The notes under the pieces were generated by a model. The model had not been told where the DNA came from. It did no database searches and worked only from the letters and a program-made list of their open reading frames with translations. Positions 51,949 to 61,045 of a DNA stretch of 64,000 bases are shown here, one piece after another. The position numbers were made by a program, and so were the translations under genes. Source of the DNA: Nocardia wallacei (GTDB lineage: Bacteria > Actinomycetota > Actinomycetes > Mycobacteriales > Mycobacteriaceae); NCBI RefSeq assembly GCF_014466955.1, contig NZ_AP023396.1:7378001-7442000 (forward strand). The letters run 5' to 3'. Numbering within the stretch: position 1 is the stretch's first letter; every line of letters begins with the position of its first letter.

Positions 51949-53070
51949 CTACTCGGCGTCGGCGCGGAAGACCAGCACCGTGGCGCCGATCCGCACCACG
52001 TCGCCGTCGGTGAGCATGGCGCCGCTGTCGACCGCCTGCTCGTTGATGAAAATGCCGTTGGCCGAATGCAGATCCTTGATCAACAGTCCGGCCCGGCTCG
52101 GCTGGATGTGTGCGTGGTACCGGCTCACCTTGGGGTCGTCGAGCACCAGATCGTTGTCGGTCATCCGGCCGATCTTCAAGCCCGACTTGCCGATCGGGAC
52201 CGTGCGCCCGTCGGGCAGCCGCAGCTTTCCGCCGCGGGCGCTGCGCGGCACCTCGGTCACGGTCTCGGTCATGGCCTTGGCCATTCGCTCGGCCTGGGCG
52301 ATGGCGAGGGTGTTGAGCGGCTCCTGGCGCAGCACCCGCTGCTCCAGTTCCACCAGCGCCGGGCCGGGGTCGATGCCGAGTTCGTCGGCGAGCACGGTGC
52401 GCACGCGGCGGCAGGCGTCCAGCGCGTCGGCCTGGCGGCCGGACAGGTACAGCGCGGTGATCAGCTGCGCCCACAGCGGTTCCCGCAGCGGGTGCGCGTT
52501 CGTCATCGACACCAGCTCGCCGACCACCGAAGACGCTCGGCCGCAGGCGATCTCGGCGTCGATACGCGCCGAGGCGACCAGCAGGCGCTCCTCGTCCATG
52601 GCGGTGGCGAAGCTCTCGGCGAACGACAACCCGGACAGGTCGTCGAGCGCCTTGCCGCTCCACTCGGCCAGCGCCGTCGCGAACCGCCGCGCCGCGGCCT
52701 CGTGGTTGCCCGCGTCGGCCATCTCGGCGCCCGCCCGCCGGGCCAGTTCGAAACGGCCCAGATCGCAACCGCTGTCGGGAACCTCGAGGCGGTAGCCCGA
52801 GGATTCGGTGCGCAGCACCGACGCGGGCTCCACTCCCGAATTGCGCAGCGCCTTGCGGATATTCGAAACGAACACCTGCAGGCTGGCCTGATACGAATCC
52901 GGCGGCTGCTCGTTCCACACCATGTCGGCCAGCGCCTGCGACGACACCGCCCGGCGGCGATTCACCGTGAGCGCCGCCAGCAAGGCGCGCGGCTTCGGCC
53001 CGCCCACGGGCACCGGCACACCGTCGACCAGCAACTGCACCGGCCCCAGGACGCGCACATCCAAGCTCAT
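51949..53070 (-). CDS. embR: SARP-family regulator with C-terminal FHA domain (EmbR-like)
   Basis: A 373-residue regulator. An OmpR-type winged helix (residues 1-95) is followed by a BTAD helical domain to about 250 (LWAQLITALYLSGRQADALDACRRVR is within it). The C-terminal FHA domain has KIGRMTDNDLVLDDPKVSRYHAHI, with the Arg, Ser and His that bind phosphothreonine. This domain order is that of M. tuberculosis EmbR, which is switched on by Ser/Thr kinases and controls arabinosyltransferase genes. The symbol rests on domain order, not proven orthology. It lies about 140 bp downstream of fba on the same strand. Confidence 0.8.
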   Translation of the reverse strand: MSLDVRVLGPVQLLVDGVPVPVGGPKPRALLAALTVNRRRAVSSQALADMVWNEQPPDSYQASLQVFVSNIRKALRNSGVEPASVLRTESSGYRLEVPDSGCDLGRFELARRAGAEMADAGNHEAAARRFATALAEWSGKALDDLSGLSFAESFATAMDEERLLVASARIDAEIACGRASSVVGELVSMTNAHPLREPLWAQLITALYLSGRQADALDACRRVRTVLADELGIDPGPALVELEQRVLRQEPLNTLAIAQAERMAKAMTETVTEVPRSARGGKLRLPDGRTVPIGKSGLKIGRMTDNDLVLDDPKVSRYHAHIQPSRAGLLIKDLHSANGIFINEQAVDSGAMLTDGDVVRIGATVLVFRADAE

Positions 53071-53211
53071 GGACCCCTACCTAACACGCAGCGTGCCCAC
53101 CCGTCGACCCTGGGTATGGCACAGACCCGAAACCCTTGCCGCCCCGGCGCACCGGAACCTTCCATCCTCTCAGCACCGGGGCAACGGGAACGAGCGGGGC
53201 CCGGAGTCCGC

Positions 53212-54249
53212 CTACTCGGCGCTGACGGACTTGCCCGCGGACTTCAGGTCGTTGCAGGCCTCCACGACGCGCTCGGCCATCGAGGTCTCGGCCTTCTTCA
53301 GGTAGCTGCGCGGGTCGTAGGTCTTCTTGTTGCCGACCTCGCCGTCGATCTTGAGCACACCGTCGTAGTTGGCGAACATGTGCCCGGCGATCGGGCGGGT
53401 GAAGGCGTACTGGGTGTCGGTGTCGACGTTCATCTTCACCACGCCGTATTCGAGGGCGTCGGCGATCTCGGACTTCAGCGAGCCCGAGCCGCCGTGGAAG
53501 ACGAAGTCGAACGGCTTGGCGCCCTCGCCCAGACCCAGCTTGGCCGCGGCGACCTTCTGGCCTTCGGCCAGCACCTCCGGGCGCAGCTTCACGTTGCCCG
53601 GCTTGTACACGCCGTGCACGTTGCCGAAGGTCGCGGCCAGCAGGTACTTGCCGTTCTCGCCCGCGCCCAGCGCCGCGATGGTCTTCTCGAAATCCTCGGG
53701 CGAGGTGTAGAGCTTCTCGTTGATGGCGTTCTCGACGCCGTCCTCTTCACCGCCGACGACGCCGATCTCCACCTCGAGGATGATGTTCGCGGCCGCGGTC
53801 TGCTTCAGCAGTTCCTTGGCGATCTCGAGGTTCTCGTCGATCGGGATGGCCGAGCCGTCCCACATGTGCGACTGGAACAGCGGGTGCTGCCCGGCCTTGA
53901 CCCGCTCCTGCGAGATGGCGAGCAGCGGGCGCACGAAGGTGTCGAGCTTGTCCTTCGGGCAGTGGTCGGTGTGCAGCGCGATGGTCACGTCGTAGCGCGC
54001 GGCCACCACGTGCGCGAACTCGGCGAGTGCGGTGGCACCCACCACCATGTCCTTCACACCCTGGCCGGAGCCGAATTCGGCGCCGCCGGTGGAGAACTGG
54101 ATGATGCCGTCACTGCCGGCCTCGGCGAAGCCGCGGATCGCCGCGTTGATCGTCTCCGACGATGTGCAGTTGATCGCGGGGAATGCGAAGGAGTTCTCTT
54201 TGGCCCGACCGAGCATCTCGGCGTAGACCTCCGGAGTCGCGATGGGCAC
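53212..54249 (-). CDS. fba: Class II fructose-bisphosphate aldolase
   Basis: A 345-residue zinc-dependent aldolase of glycolysis and gluconeogenesis. Zinc ligands appear in TIALHTDHCPKDKL and later histidines in ATFGNVHGVYKPG and FVFHGGSGSLKSE, the last also carrying the substrate loop. VKMNVDTDTQYAFTRPIAGHM is the final conserved block. ATG at 54249 with AGGTCC-type purines upstream. Same place as Rv0363c, divergent from DedA. Confidence 0.97.
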   Translation of the reverse strand: MPIATPEVYAEMLGRAKENSFAFPAINCTSSETINAAIRGFAEAGSDGIIQFSTGGAEFGSGQGVKDMVVGATALAEFAHVVAARYDVTIALHTDHCPKDKLDTFVRPLLAISQERVKAGQHPLFQSHMWDGSAIPIDENLEIAKELLKQTAAANIILEVEIGVVGGEEDGVENAINEKLYTSPEDFEKTIAALGAGENGKYLLAATFGNVHGVYKPGNVKLRPEVLAEGQKVAAAKLGLGEGAKPFDFVFHGGSGSLKSEIADALEYGVVKMNVDTDTQYAFTRPIAGHMFANYDGVLKIDGEVGNKKTYDPRSYLKKAETSMAERVVEACNDLKSAGKSVSAE

Positions 54250-54457
54250 TGCAGGACCTCCGTGTGTGGTGCGAACGACAACTCTGTTCCCACTACCCTA
54301 AGTTCCGCCGCCGCCCGGGTGTAAGCCGGGCTGCGATCCGGCGGCCCCGGCCGAAATCCGCCGATGCCGCCGCGGCCGCGAGGCGACGACCAGCAACCTT
54401 CTGTGAGGTTCCCGTGAGGTTCGGTGCGATAGCGATAGTGCCGGTACTGTGGGGGCC

Positions 54458-55186
54458 GTGACCTTGCTGGCCATATCTGACGCTGTCGCGAGCAACTTCT
54501 CCATCAAAGAGTTGCTGGACCCGATGTACCTGCTCACGGAGTCGGCGCTGCGGCATGCTGTGCTACCGGCCATCCTGGTCATCGTCTTCATCGAGACCGG
54601 CCTGCTGTTCCCCATCCTCCCGGGCGACTCGCTGCTGTTCACCGGCGGACTGCTCGCCGCGCAGCCGCATCCCCCGGTGAACATCTGGGTGCTGGTCCCG
54701 GCCACCGCCCTGGTCGCGATCGCCGGAGATCAGAGCGCGTACTGGATCGGCCGCGCCATCGGCCCGGCGCTGTTCCAGAAGCAGGACGGGCGCTTCTTCA
54801 AGCAGCGCTACGTCACCGAGACCCACGAGTTCTTCGAGAAGCACGGCCCGAAGACCATCATCCTGGGCCGGTTCGTGCCGATCGTGCGCACCTTCATGCC
54901 GGTGCTGGCGGGCGTGTCGAAGATGACCTACAGCAAGTTCCTGACCTTCGACATCATCGGCGGCATCGCCTGGGGTGGCGGGGTCACCGTGCTGGGCTAC
55001 TTCCTCGGCAACGTCGCCTTCATCCGCGACCATGTCGAGGCCATTTTCCTGCTGATCGTCCTGGTATCGATCCTGCCGGCCATCATCTCCATCGGCCGCA
55101 AGCTGCTCAACCGCGAACCCGTCCTCGCCGAGTGCGTCGACAGCACCACCGAGATCCCTGTTCCGACGAACGAACCCACGCGCTGA
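54458..55186 (+). CDS. DedA-family membrane protein (copy 1)
   Basis: A 242-residue membrane protein with the DedA/VTT topology. Motifs: FIETGLLFPILPGDSLLF near residue 45 and GRFVPIVRTFMPVLAGVSKM near 145, containing the conserved Arg pair needed for activity in E. coli YqjA/YghB. DedA proteins flip undecaprenyl phosphate or other lipids and support envelope integrity. GTG at 54458 (MTLLAISD) is chosen; GTG at 54449 is possible. Corresponds to Rv0364. Confidence 0.9.
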   Translation: MTLLAISDAVASNFSIKELLDPMYLLTESALRHAVLPAILVIVFIETGLLFPILPGDSLLFTGGLLAAQPHPPVNIWVLVPATALVAIAGDQSAYWIGRAIGPALFQKQDGRFFKQRYVTETHEFFEKHGPKTIILGRFVPIVRTFMPVLAGVSKMTYSKFLTFDIIGGIAWGGGVTVLGYFLGNVAFIRDHVEAIFLLIVLVSILPAIISIGRKLLNREPVLAECVDSTTEIPVPTNEPTR

Positions 55187-55189
55187 CCC

Positions 55190-55960
55190 TTGCCGACCAC
55201 GCCGCTACCCCTCGCACTGGGCGGATTCGATCCGCTGCAGTCCGCCGGACCGGCACTCGTCTGGACCGTTGTCCTCGTCTTCGTGTTCCTCGAGTGCGCA
55301 CTCATCATCGGCCTGTTCCTGCCGGGCGACTCGATGCTGCTCACCGCCGGGATCGTGCTGGCCTCTCATGCCGGTGGGCACGCCCAGGTCTGGGGCCTGG
55401 CGGTGGGCACCATGGTCGCCGCGATCGCCGGTAATCAGGTCGGTTACGTCATCGGTAATCGCACGGGGCATCATCTGGTCGCGCGCAAGAACGGGCGCTA
55501 TATCAATGCCCGGAATCTGGCCCGGGTGACCGATCTGCTGCACAAGCACGGTTTCACCGCGGTACTGGTGGCCCGCTGGATTCCGTGGGTGCGCACGCTG
55601 TGCCCGCTGGTCGCCGGGGCCGCGGGCATGGACCATCGCCGCTACACGCTGGCCAGTTCGATCGGCGCGGTGATCTGGGCGCCGATATTGCTGTTGGTCG
55701 GCTTCTACGCCGGTGGTTTCCTCGACCACGTGTCGTGGCTGATGCCGACGGTGATCGGGACGCTGGTCGCCGGACTGATCGTGGGCACGGCCCTCGGCAT
55801 CCGGCAGTACCGGATCGAAATGGCGCGCCCCGCCGAGGATTTCGATCTCGACGCGGTGGCGGAGTGCGACTCCGCCGTCGTCAGGCACGGCTCGCGTGAC
55901 CCCGAGACCACGCTGCTGTGGTCGGGGCGGTACGCGAACGGCGAGGACGACCGGGCCTAG
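55190..55960 (+). CDS. DedA-family membrane protein (copy 2)
   Basis: A 256-residue protein with the same plan as the gene just upstream: FLECALIIGLFLPGDSMLL near residue 33 and ARWIPWVRTLCPLVAGAAGM near 128. It starts at a TTG 3 bp after the stop of copy 1, so the two are surely co-translated. An acidic tail after the last helix is unique to this copy. M. tuberculosis has one DedA at this place, so this is a tandem duplication that has diverged well. Its 3' end overlaps the GH76 gene by 4 bp, tail to tail. Confidence 0.88.
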   Translation: MPTTPLPLALGGFDPLQSAGPALVWTVVLVFVFLECALIIGLFLPGDSMLLTAGIVLASHAGGHAQVWGLAVGTMVAAIAGNQVGYVIGNRTGHHLVARKNGRYINARNLARVTDLLHKHGFTAVLVARWIPWVRTLCPLVAGAAGMDHRRYTLASSIGAVIWAPILLLVGFYAGGFLDHVSWLMPTVIGTLVAGLIVGTALGIRQYRIEMARPAEDFDLDAVAECDSAVVRHGSRDPETTLLWSGRYANGEDDRA

Positions 55961-57132
55961 AACCCCGCGGCCGTCACCAGGTGGGCGGATTCCATCAACA
56001 GCCAGCCCGACAGTTGCACGGACAGGTCGCGCTCCGGCGTCGCGGACGAGGTGACCGAACCGCCCACGGTGAAGTAGGAGGCGCCCGAGGTGCCGGTGGG
56101 CAGGGTGGCGGGCACGGTCCAGTCGTGACCGAACAGCGGATCGCCCTCGACGTCGAGCCGATGCTCCCAGGCCGCACGGGCCGAAGCGGTGACGATCGCG
56201 GCGGCCTGACGCCGCGCCGACCGCGGCGCGGTGTCCTCGCCCGGCAGCATCAGCGCGACGTGCGTCAGATAGCGAATCAGTATGCCGTTGAACAGGCCAC
56301 CGTCGCCCCCGCCGCCGCCGGTGACGACGCCGCCGCTGGTCAGGTGTTCCTCGACCGCGTTCAGCAGCCGCCGCACGCGGTCGAGGTGCACGGCTTCGTC
56401 GGAATGCACGGCGAGTTCGGTTTCCAGGCCCAGCACCACGCCCTGGCAGTAGCTGTACACCACGCGTTCGAGGTCGTCGGACGGTAGATGGACGCCGTCG
56501 AAGACGAGCCCGGTGTCGGGGTCGCGCAGCCGCTCATCGATGAAGTCGGCGATGCGGATGGCCAGGTCGTAATCGCCGAGGCGGGCCAGGGCGATGCCGG
56601 CCGGGCCGTTGGCGGGCGCGTTGTAGAAGTCGGAATCCTTGCGCCACGGCACGGCGCCGATCTCCCGCCGGAAGCCGTCCCGCAGTTGTTTGTGCAGCGC
56701 GGCCAGCCCGCCGCGTACCTCGGTGATGCCCTGGGTGCGCTCGGCCCGCTCCAATGCGATTGCCAGCCAAGCCATGTCGTCGTAGTAGTTGTTGGTCCAG
56801 CCGGTGAGGTTGCGGATCCGGTGGGCGCGGGCGATGGCGGCGATGCGGTCGGTGCGGGCCGGTGTCTGCTCGCGATTGGCGGCGTCGACCGCGACGTCGA
56901 TGAGGTGCGCCTGCCACCAGTAGTGCCAGGTGAGGAAGGCCCGCTCCGCGGCGGTGGCCGGCCAGCCGACAACGCCCAGTTCCGTGCCCGGCACCACCCA
57001 CAGCATGCGCAGATGCCGGGCCAGAATGGCGGACTCGGCCTTGTCGGCGCGCTCGGACCACACCGCGGCATCGGGTTCGGCGCCGGGTGGCCGGGGTCGC
57101 GGCATGGGCGCGTCGTCACTGCGCGGAGTCAT
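55957..57132 (-). CDS. Glycoside hydrolase family 76 protein, Rv0365c-like
   Basis: A 391-residue (alpha/alpha)6-barrel protein of GH76, whose members cut alpha-1,6-mannan. The catalytic Asp pair is in TGWTNNYYDDMAWLAIAL; other blocks are KDSDFYNAPANGPAGIALARL, VYSYCQGVVLGLETEL and GGVVTGGGGGDGGLFNGILI. No signal peptide is seen, so it should be cytoplasmic, which is odd for a mannan-cutting enzyme and suggests a precursor or recycling role, or loss of activity. It fills the same slot as Rv0365c. Confidence 0.88.
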   Translation of the reverse strand: MTPRSDDAPMPRPRPPGAEPDAAVWSERADKAESAILARHLRMLWVVPGTELGVVGWPATAAERAFLTWHYWWQAHLIDVAVDAANREQTPARTDRIAAIARAHRIRNLTGWTNNYYDDMAWLAIALERAERTQGITEVRGGLAALHKQLRDGFRREIGAVPWRKDSDFYNAPANGPAGIALARLGDYDLAIRIADFIDERLRDPDTGLVFDGVHLPSDDLERVVYSYCQGVVLGLETELAVHSDEAVHLDRVRRLLNAVEEHLTSGGVVTGGGGGDGGLFNGILIRYLTHVALMLPGEDTAPRSARRQAAAIVTASARAAWEHRLDVEGDPLFGHDWTVPATLPTGTSGASYFTVGGSVTSSATPERDLSVQLSGWLLMESAHLVTAAGF

Positions 57133-57255
57133 GGCTCAATGGTGCCAGTCCACCACCGAATTTCGCGCCCGATTTGTTACGTAATCGACTCTCGAGCGCG
57201 ATGTGCCGGTCCATTGCTGTGCCGCGGTCACGACGGGTGCTGGGGAAATGCCGGG

Positions 57256-58221
57256 CTACGGTCGGCTCGCGCGGGACAGGCGCTCGGCGAGAGCGCTGCA
57301 GCGGTCGCGGAATTCGGTGGGACGCTCGATGACGAAGTCGGCGTCGAGGAACGCGAGGTTCAGAATCAGCCACTCGAACGAGTCGACCCAGGTGGTGACG
57401 CGACAGCGGTCAGCGGTCAGCGTCTCGATGTCGCAGTCCTGGAAGCGCAGGATGTCGGCCAGGCGGGCCGCCGGGGCGGCGACGGTGACCACGGCGCGGT
57501 GGCGTCCGGCGGTGAGGGTGCCACGCAGGTAGTCGGCGGCGGATTCGGAAGGCAGCGGACGCGGAGTGAAACGTTTTCCGCCCGAGGTGATCTCGTCGAT
57601 GCGATCGATCCGGAAGGTGCGCCAGTCGGCGCGGTCGAGATCCCAGGCCAGCAGGTACCAGCGCAGGAGCCGATGCACCTGGCGATACGGCTCGACACGG
57701 CGGCGGGCGGTCGTTCCGGCGCGAGTGGTGTAGGTGAAGGTGATCTGTTCATGGCGGGCGGCCGCGGTGGCGAGGGTGGCCAGCGCCTCAGCGTCGATCG
57801 CCGGAGCGAACTGGGTGGCGGCCTCGACCGTGCCGCGCAGCGCGGTAGCCGGTGCCCGCAGGCGCTTCGGGAGGAGCTGGTCGATCTTGCCGAAGGCGCG
57901 GTCGGCGGCCGCGGCCATGCCGGTGGCGCCGTCCTCGTCGGCCGTGGTCGCGGCGAGCAGGCCCAGGCCGACGACGGTCGCCACCGCCTCCTCGTCGTCG
58001 AAGACCATGGGCGGCAGCGCGTTTCCGGCGGACAGGCGGTAGAAGCCGCCCGGGCCGGGCTGGGTGACGACCGGGTAGCCGTAGGAGCGCAGCCGTTCCA
58101 TGTCGCGGCGGACGGTGCGTAGGCTGGTCTCGAGGCGGTCGGCGAGTTCGGTACCGCTGAAGCGGCGGCCGGTCTGTAGGTAGGCCAGCAGGTCGAGGAG
58201 TCGGCGGGTGTTGTCAGCCAT
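57256..58221 (-). CDS. WYL-domain transcriptional regulator (YafY/PafB-like)
   Basis: A 321-residue regulator: N-terminal DeoR-type winged helix (ADNTRRLLDLLAYLQ to RTVRRDMERLRSYGYPV), then a WYL domain (ITFTYTTRAGTTARRRVEPYRQVHRLLRWYLLAWD region, WYL-like residues WYL itself in RWYLLAWD) and a WCX C-terminal extension. WYL proteins sense nucleic acids or small ligands, and PafBC controls DNA-damage response in mycobacteria. The ATG at 58221 is used. It is divergent from a short UvrA-like gene with 58 bp between, which is the likely target. Confidence 0.9.
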   Translation of the reverse strand: MADNTRRLLDLLAYLQTGRRFSGTELADRLETSLRTVRRDMERLRSYGYPVVTQPGPGGFYRLSAGNALPPMVFDDEEAVATVVGLGLLAATTADEDGATGMAAAADRAFGKIDQLLPKRLRAPATALRGTVEAATQFAPAIDAEALATLATAAARHEQITFTYTTRAGTTARRRVEPYRQVHRLLRWYLLAWDLDRADWRTFRIDRIDEITSGGKRFTPRPLPSESAADYLRGTLTAGRHRAVVTVAAPAARLADILRFQDCDIETLTADRCRVTTWVDSFEWLILNLAFLDADFVIERPTEFRDRCSALAERLSRASRP

Positions 58222-58231
58222 GATGTATGGT

Positions 58232-58241
58232 CGCAATTGCG
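58232..58241. promoter_or_regulatory. Small palindrome between WYL regulator and UvrA-like gene
   Basis: CGCAATTGCG is a perfect 10-bp palindrome in the 58-bp divergent space, flanked by GGT and GTC (one side GGT-CGCAATTGCG-GTC). It is the only symmetric element there, so it may be the regulator's binding site. Confidence 0.3.
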
Positions 58242-58279
58242 GTCGGGAACTGTCCACATCTGCGCATACGGTCGGCGTC

Positions 58280-60517
58280 ATGGCCGATATTCGTATTCGC
58301 GGGGCACGAACCAACAATCTGCGGCGGGTCGATCTCGACGTGCCGCGCGGGCGCCTGGTGGTATTCGCGGGCGTATCCGGGTCGGGGAAGTCGTCGCTGG
58401 TCTTCGACACCATCGCGGCGGAGGCCGGGTATCAGGTGAACGAGACCTACCCGCCGTTCGTCCGCAATCGGCTGCCGCGCTGGAGTCGACCGGAGGTGGA
58501 TCTGATCGAGGGGCTGTCGCCGGTGGTGGTGATCGATCAGAAGCGGTTGGGCGGCAACGCGCGCTCCACCGTGGGGACCATCACCGACGCGTACACCTAT
58601 CTGCGGCTGTTGTTCTCGCGGGTGAGCGAGCCGTATGTCGGTGAGTCCAATCACTTCTCGTTCAACGACCCCGCCGGGATGTGCCCGACGTGCGCCGGGC
58701 TGGGCGAGACGCTGACGACCGCGGTGGATCGGCTGCTGGATACGGACAAGTCGCTGGCCGACGGCGCGATTCTGCTGCCGGGTTTCGGCAATGGGCAGTA
58801 CTGGTACCGGCAGTACGCCGACATCGGGTCGTTCGATCCGGCCACGCCGCTGCGCGATTGGTCCGAACAGGAGCGGCAGGCGCTGCTGTTCGGGGGCGCG
58901 GCCGCGGCGGCGCTCGGCACCCGGCCGCCGCAGGACTACGAGGGTGTGGTCGAGCGGTTCGAGCGCATCTATCTGCACACGTCCGACACGCTGTCGGAGC
59001 AGAAAAAGGCCGTGGTGGAACGGTTTACGCACTCGGCGCCGTGCCCGGACTGCCACGGCGAGCGCCTGAACGCCGCCGCGCGGGCGGCTCGGGTGCTGGG
59101 CCACACGATCGTGGAGATGAGCCGGATGGAGATCGAGGAACTGGCCGACCTCGTCACGAAGGTGTCCGAACCCGCGGTCGCGCCGGTGGTTTCGGCGCTG
59201 CACGAGAAGCTCGGGGCGCTGACCTCGATCGGCCTCGGCTACCTGGCGCTGGCCCGGCCCACCGCCACGCTGTCGGGCGGGGAGTCGCAGCGCATCAAGA
59301 CGGTCCGGCATCTGGGCAACAGCCTGATCGAGATGCTGTACGTCTTCGACGAACCGACCGTCGGGCTGCACCCGCACGACGTGCGATCCATGACCGGGCT
59401 GCTGAAAAGGCTTCGGGACAAAGGGAATTCGGTGCTGGTGGTGGAGCACGATCCGGACGTGCTGCGGGTGGCGGACCACATCGTCGAGATCGGGCCGGGC
59501 GCGGGCGACGGCGGCGGGCGGGTCGTGTTCGAGGGCGATTTCCAGGCGCTGCGAGCCGCCGACACCCCGACCGGTCACGGCCTGCGGACCCGGCTCGCCG
59601 GGCGGACGCCGCGCGTCCCCACGGGCAAGCTCCGCATCGACGACGCCACCCGTAACAATCTGCGCGATGTGTCGGTGGACCTGCCGACCGGCGTGCTGAC
59701 CGTGCTCACCGGCGTGGCCGGGTCGGGGAAGTCGAGTCTGGTCACCGAGTTGGTGGCGCGGCATCCGGCCACCGTGGTGGACCAGCGGCCGGTCACCACG
59801 AACCGGCGTTCGACTCCGCTCACCTACGCCGGTCTCGCGCCCGCCGTGCGCAAACTGTTCGCGCAGCGCAACGGGGTGTCCGCGGCGCTGTTCAGCGCGA
59901 ATTCGGCGGGCGCCTGCCCGGCGTGCCAGGGCGCGGGCGTGATCTACACCGACCTGGCGTTCCTGGACGGGCAGGAGGTGGTCTGCGAGACCTGCGGCGG
60001 CCGCCGCTTCACCGACGAGGTCCTCCGCTACACCGTCGACGGCCTGACCATCGCCGACGTCGACGACCTCACCGTCACCGAGACGCTCGACCGCCTCCCC
60101 GCCCCCGCCATCGCCCGCGCGCTCCACCACCTCCACGAGGTCGGCCTCGGCTACCTGCGCCTGGGCCAATCCCTCACCACCCTCTCCGGCGGCGAATGCC
60201 AACGCCTGAAAATCGCCAAGGAACTGTCCCGCCCCGCCGCCCACACCCTCTACATCCTCGACGAACCCACCACCGGCCTGCACCTCACCGATATCGAGAC
60301 CTTGTTGTCGGTCCTGAATCGCTTGGTAGACAAGGGCAACACCCTCGTCGTCATCGAACACAACCTCGACATCATCCGCTCAGCGGATTGGATCATCGAC
60401 CTCGGCCCGGGTGCGGGCAAGTACGGGGGCCGAGTGTTGTGCGAGGGGACACCGAAGCAGATCATGCACTGTCCGAACTCGAAAACCGCCGCGGCGCTGC
60501 GGGACGCCTCGAGCTAG
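58280..60517 (+). CDS. Short (class II-like) UvrA-family ABC ATPase
   Basis: A 746-residue UvrA paralogue with two ABC modules: Walker A GVSGSGKSSL near residue 34 and GVAGSGKSSL near 478; signatures TLSGGESQRIK and TLSGGECQRLK; zinc-type CxxC pairs in MCPTCAGLG, PCPDCHGERL and ACPACQGAG/CETCGG. UvrA proper has about 950 residues; the missing part is the UvrB-binding and insertion region, as in UvrA2 and DrrC-type proteins. It probably binds damaged or drug-loaded DNA without the full excision system. ATG at 58280. Likely controlled by the divergent WYL regulator. Confidence 0.88.
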   Translation: MADIRIRGARTNNLRRVDLDVPRGRLVVFAGVSGSGKSSLVFDTIAAEAGYQVNETYPPFVRNRLPRWSRPEVDLIEGLSPVVVIDQKRLGGNARSTVGTITDAYTYLRLLFSRVSEPYVGESNHFSFNDPAGMCPTCAGLGETLTTAVDRLLDTDKSLADGAILLPGFGNGQYWYRQYADIGSFDPATPLRDWSEQERQALLFGGAAAAALGTRPPQDYEGVVERFERIYLHTSDTLSEQKKAVVERFTHSAPCPDCHGERLNAAARAARVLGHTIVEMSRMEIEELADLVTKVSEPAVAPVVSALHEKLGALTSIGLGYLALARPTATLSGGESQRIKTVRHLGNSLIEMLYVFDEPTVGLHPHDVRSMTGLLKRLRDKGNSVLVVEHDPDVLRVADHIVEIGPGAGDGGGRVVFEGDFQALRAADTPTGHGLRTRLAGRTPRVPTGKLRIDDATRNNLRDVSVDLPTGVLTVLTGVAGSGKSSLVTELVARHPATVVDQRPVTTNRRSTPLTYAGLAPAVRKLFAQRNGVSAALFSANSAGACPACQGAGVIYTDLAFLDGQEVVCETCGGRRFTDEVLRYTVDGLTIADVDDLTVTETLDRLPAPAIARALHHLHEVGLGYLRLGQSLTTLSGGECQRLKIAKELSRPAAHTLYILDEPTTGLHLTDIETLLSVLNRLVDKGNTLVVIEHNLDIIRSADWIIDLGPGAGKYGGRVLCEGTPKQIMHCPNSKTAAALRDASS

Positions 60518-60972
60518 CTCGTTCGAGTCCCGCCGATCAGCACGGCCGCGAAGCACGCCGTACCCACGGCCGAGAACGCGATCACCGGTTCGGGGAAGTA
60601 GAGCACCGCGATCCAGCACACCAGCGCCGCCGTCGCGGTGCAGGCCCAATTGAACGGTGACCAGCGGGTTATCAGGTGCGGGGCCGCGCGCACGGCGAGC
60701 AGGACGAGAATCGCGAACATGGCGCCCATCGCGCCCATTCCGACGCTGTAGCCGGTGTTGAGATCGAATACCGTGGTCTGCCTTCCGCTTTCGAACATGG
60801 GTGCCGGAGTCCGCGCCGCCAATTCGTCGACGAGTTTCTCGCCCGCACCGTCTTCGCCGAGGACGTGGATGAACAGCAGATGAGACAGGCCGATCGCGCC
60901 GATCAGCGCGGCGCCGGTGGCGTGCGCGACCGTGGGCCAGCGCGAAGTGGTGAGCGATGTCGCGGTGGTCAT
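60514..60972 (-). CDS. Small four-helix membrane protein
   Basis: A 152-residue protein with helices near residues 18-38, 78-98, 105-125 and 128-146; a conserved-looking loop is TVFDLNTGYSVGMGAMGAMF. The pattern is like DUF4345-type or LIC_13387-like membrane proteins. It is divergent from a TetR regulator with a 73-bp gap containing an AT-rich inverted repeat, so it is probably the regulator's target. Its 3' end overlaps the end of the UvrA-like gene by 4 bp. Function unknown. Confidence 0.72.
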   Translation of the reverse strand: MTTATSLTTSRWPTVAHATGAALIGAIGLSHLLFIHVLGEDGAGEKLVDELAARTPAPMFESGRQTTVFDLNTGYSVGMGAMGAMFAILVLLAVRAAPHLITRWSPFNWACTATAALVCWIAVLYFPEPVIAFSAVGTACFAAVLIGGTRTS

Positions 60973-61016
60973 CGCGGCCTCCGGGATGTGAGAGGAGTTT
61001 CGAGGCTCCACAACAG

Positions 61017-61031
61017 AACAAAATTTATGTT
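61017..61031. promoter_or_regulatory. AT-rich imperfect palindrome, candidate TetR operator
   Basis: AACAAAATTTATGTT has inverted ends (AACA/TGTT) round an AT-rich core and sits in the divergent space, 15 bp before the TetR gene. It stands out as the most AT-rich segment nearby. Confidence 0.4.
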
Positions 61032-61045
61032 ATAGGCTGGCCGGC

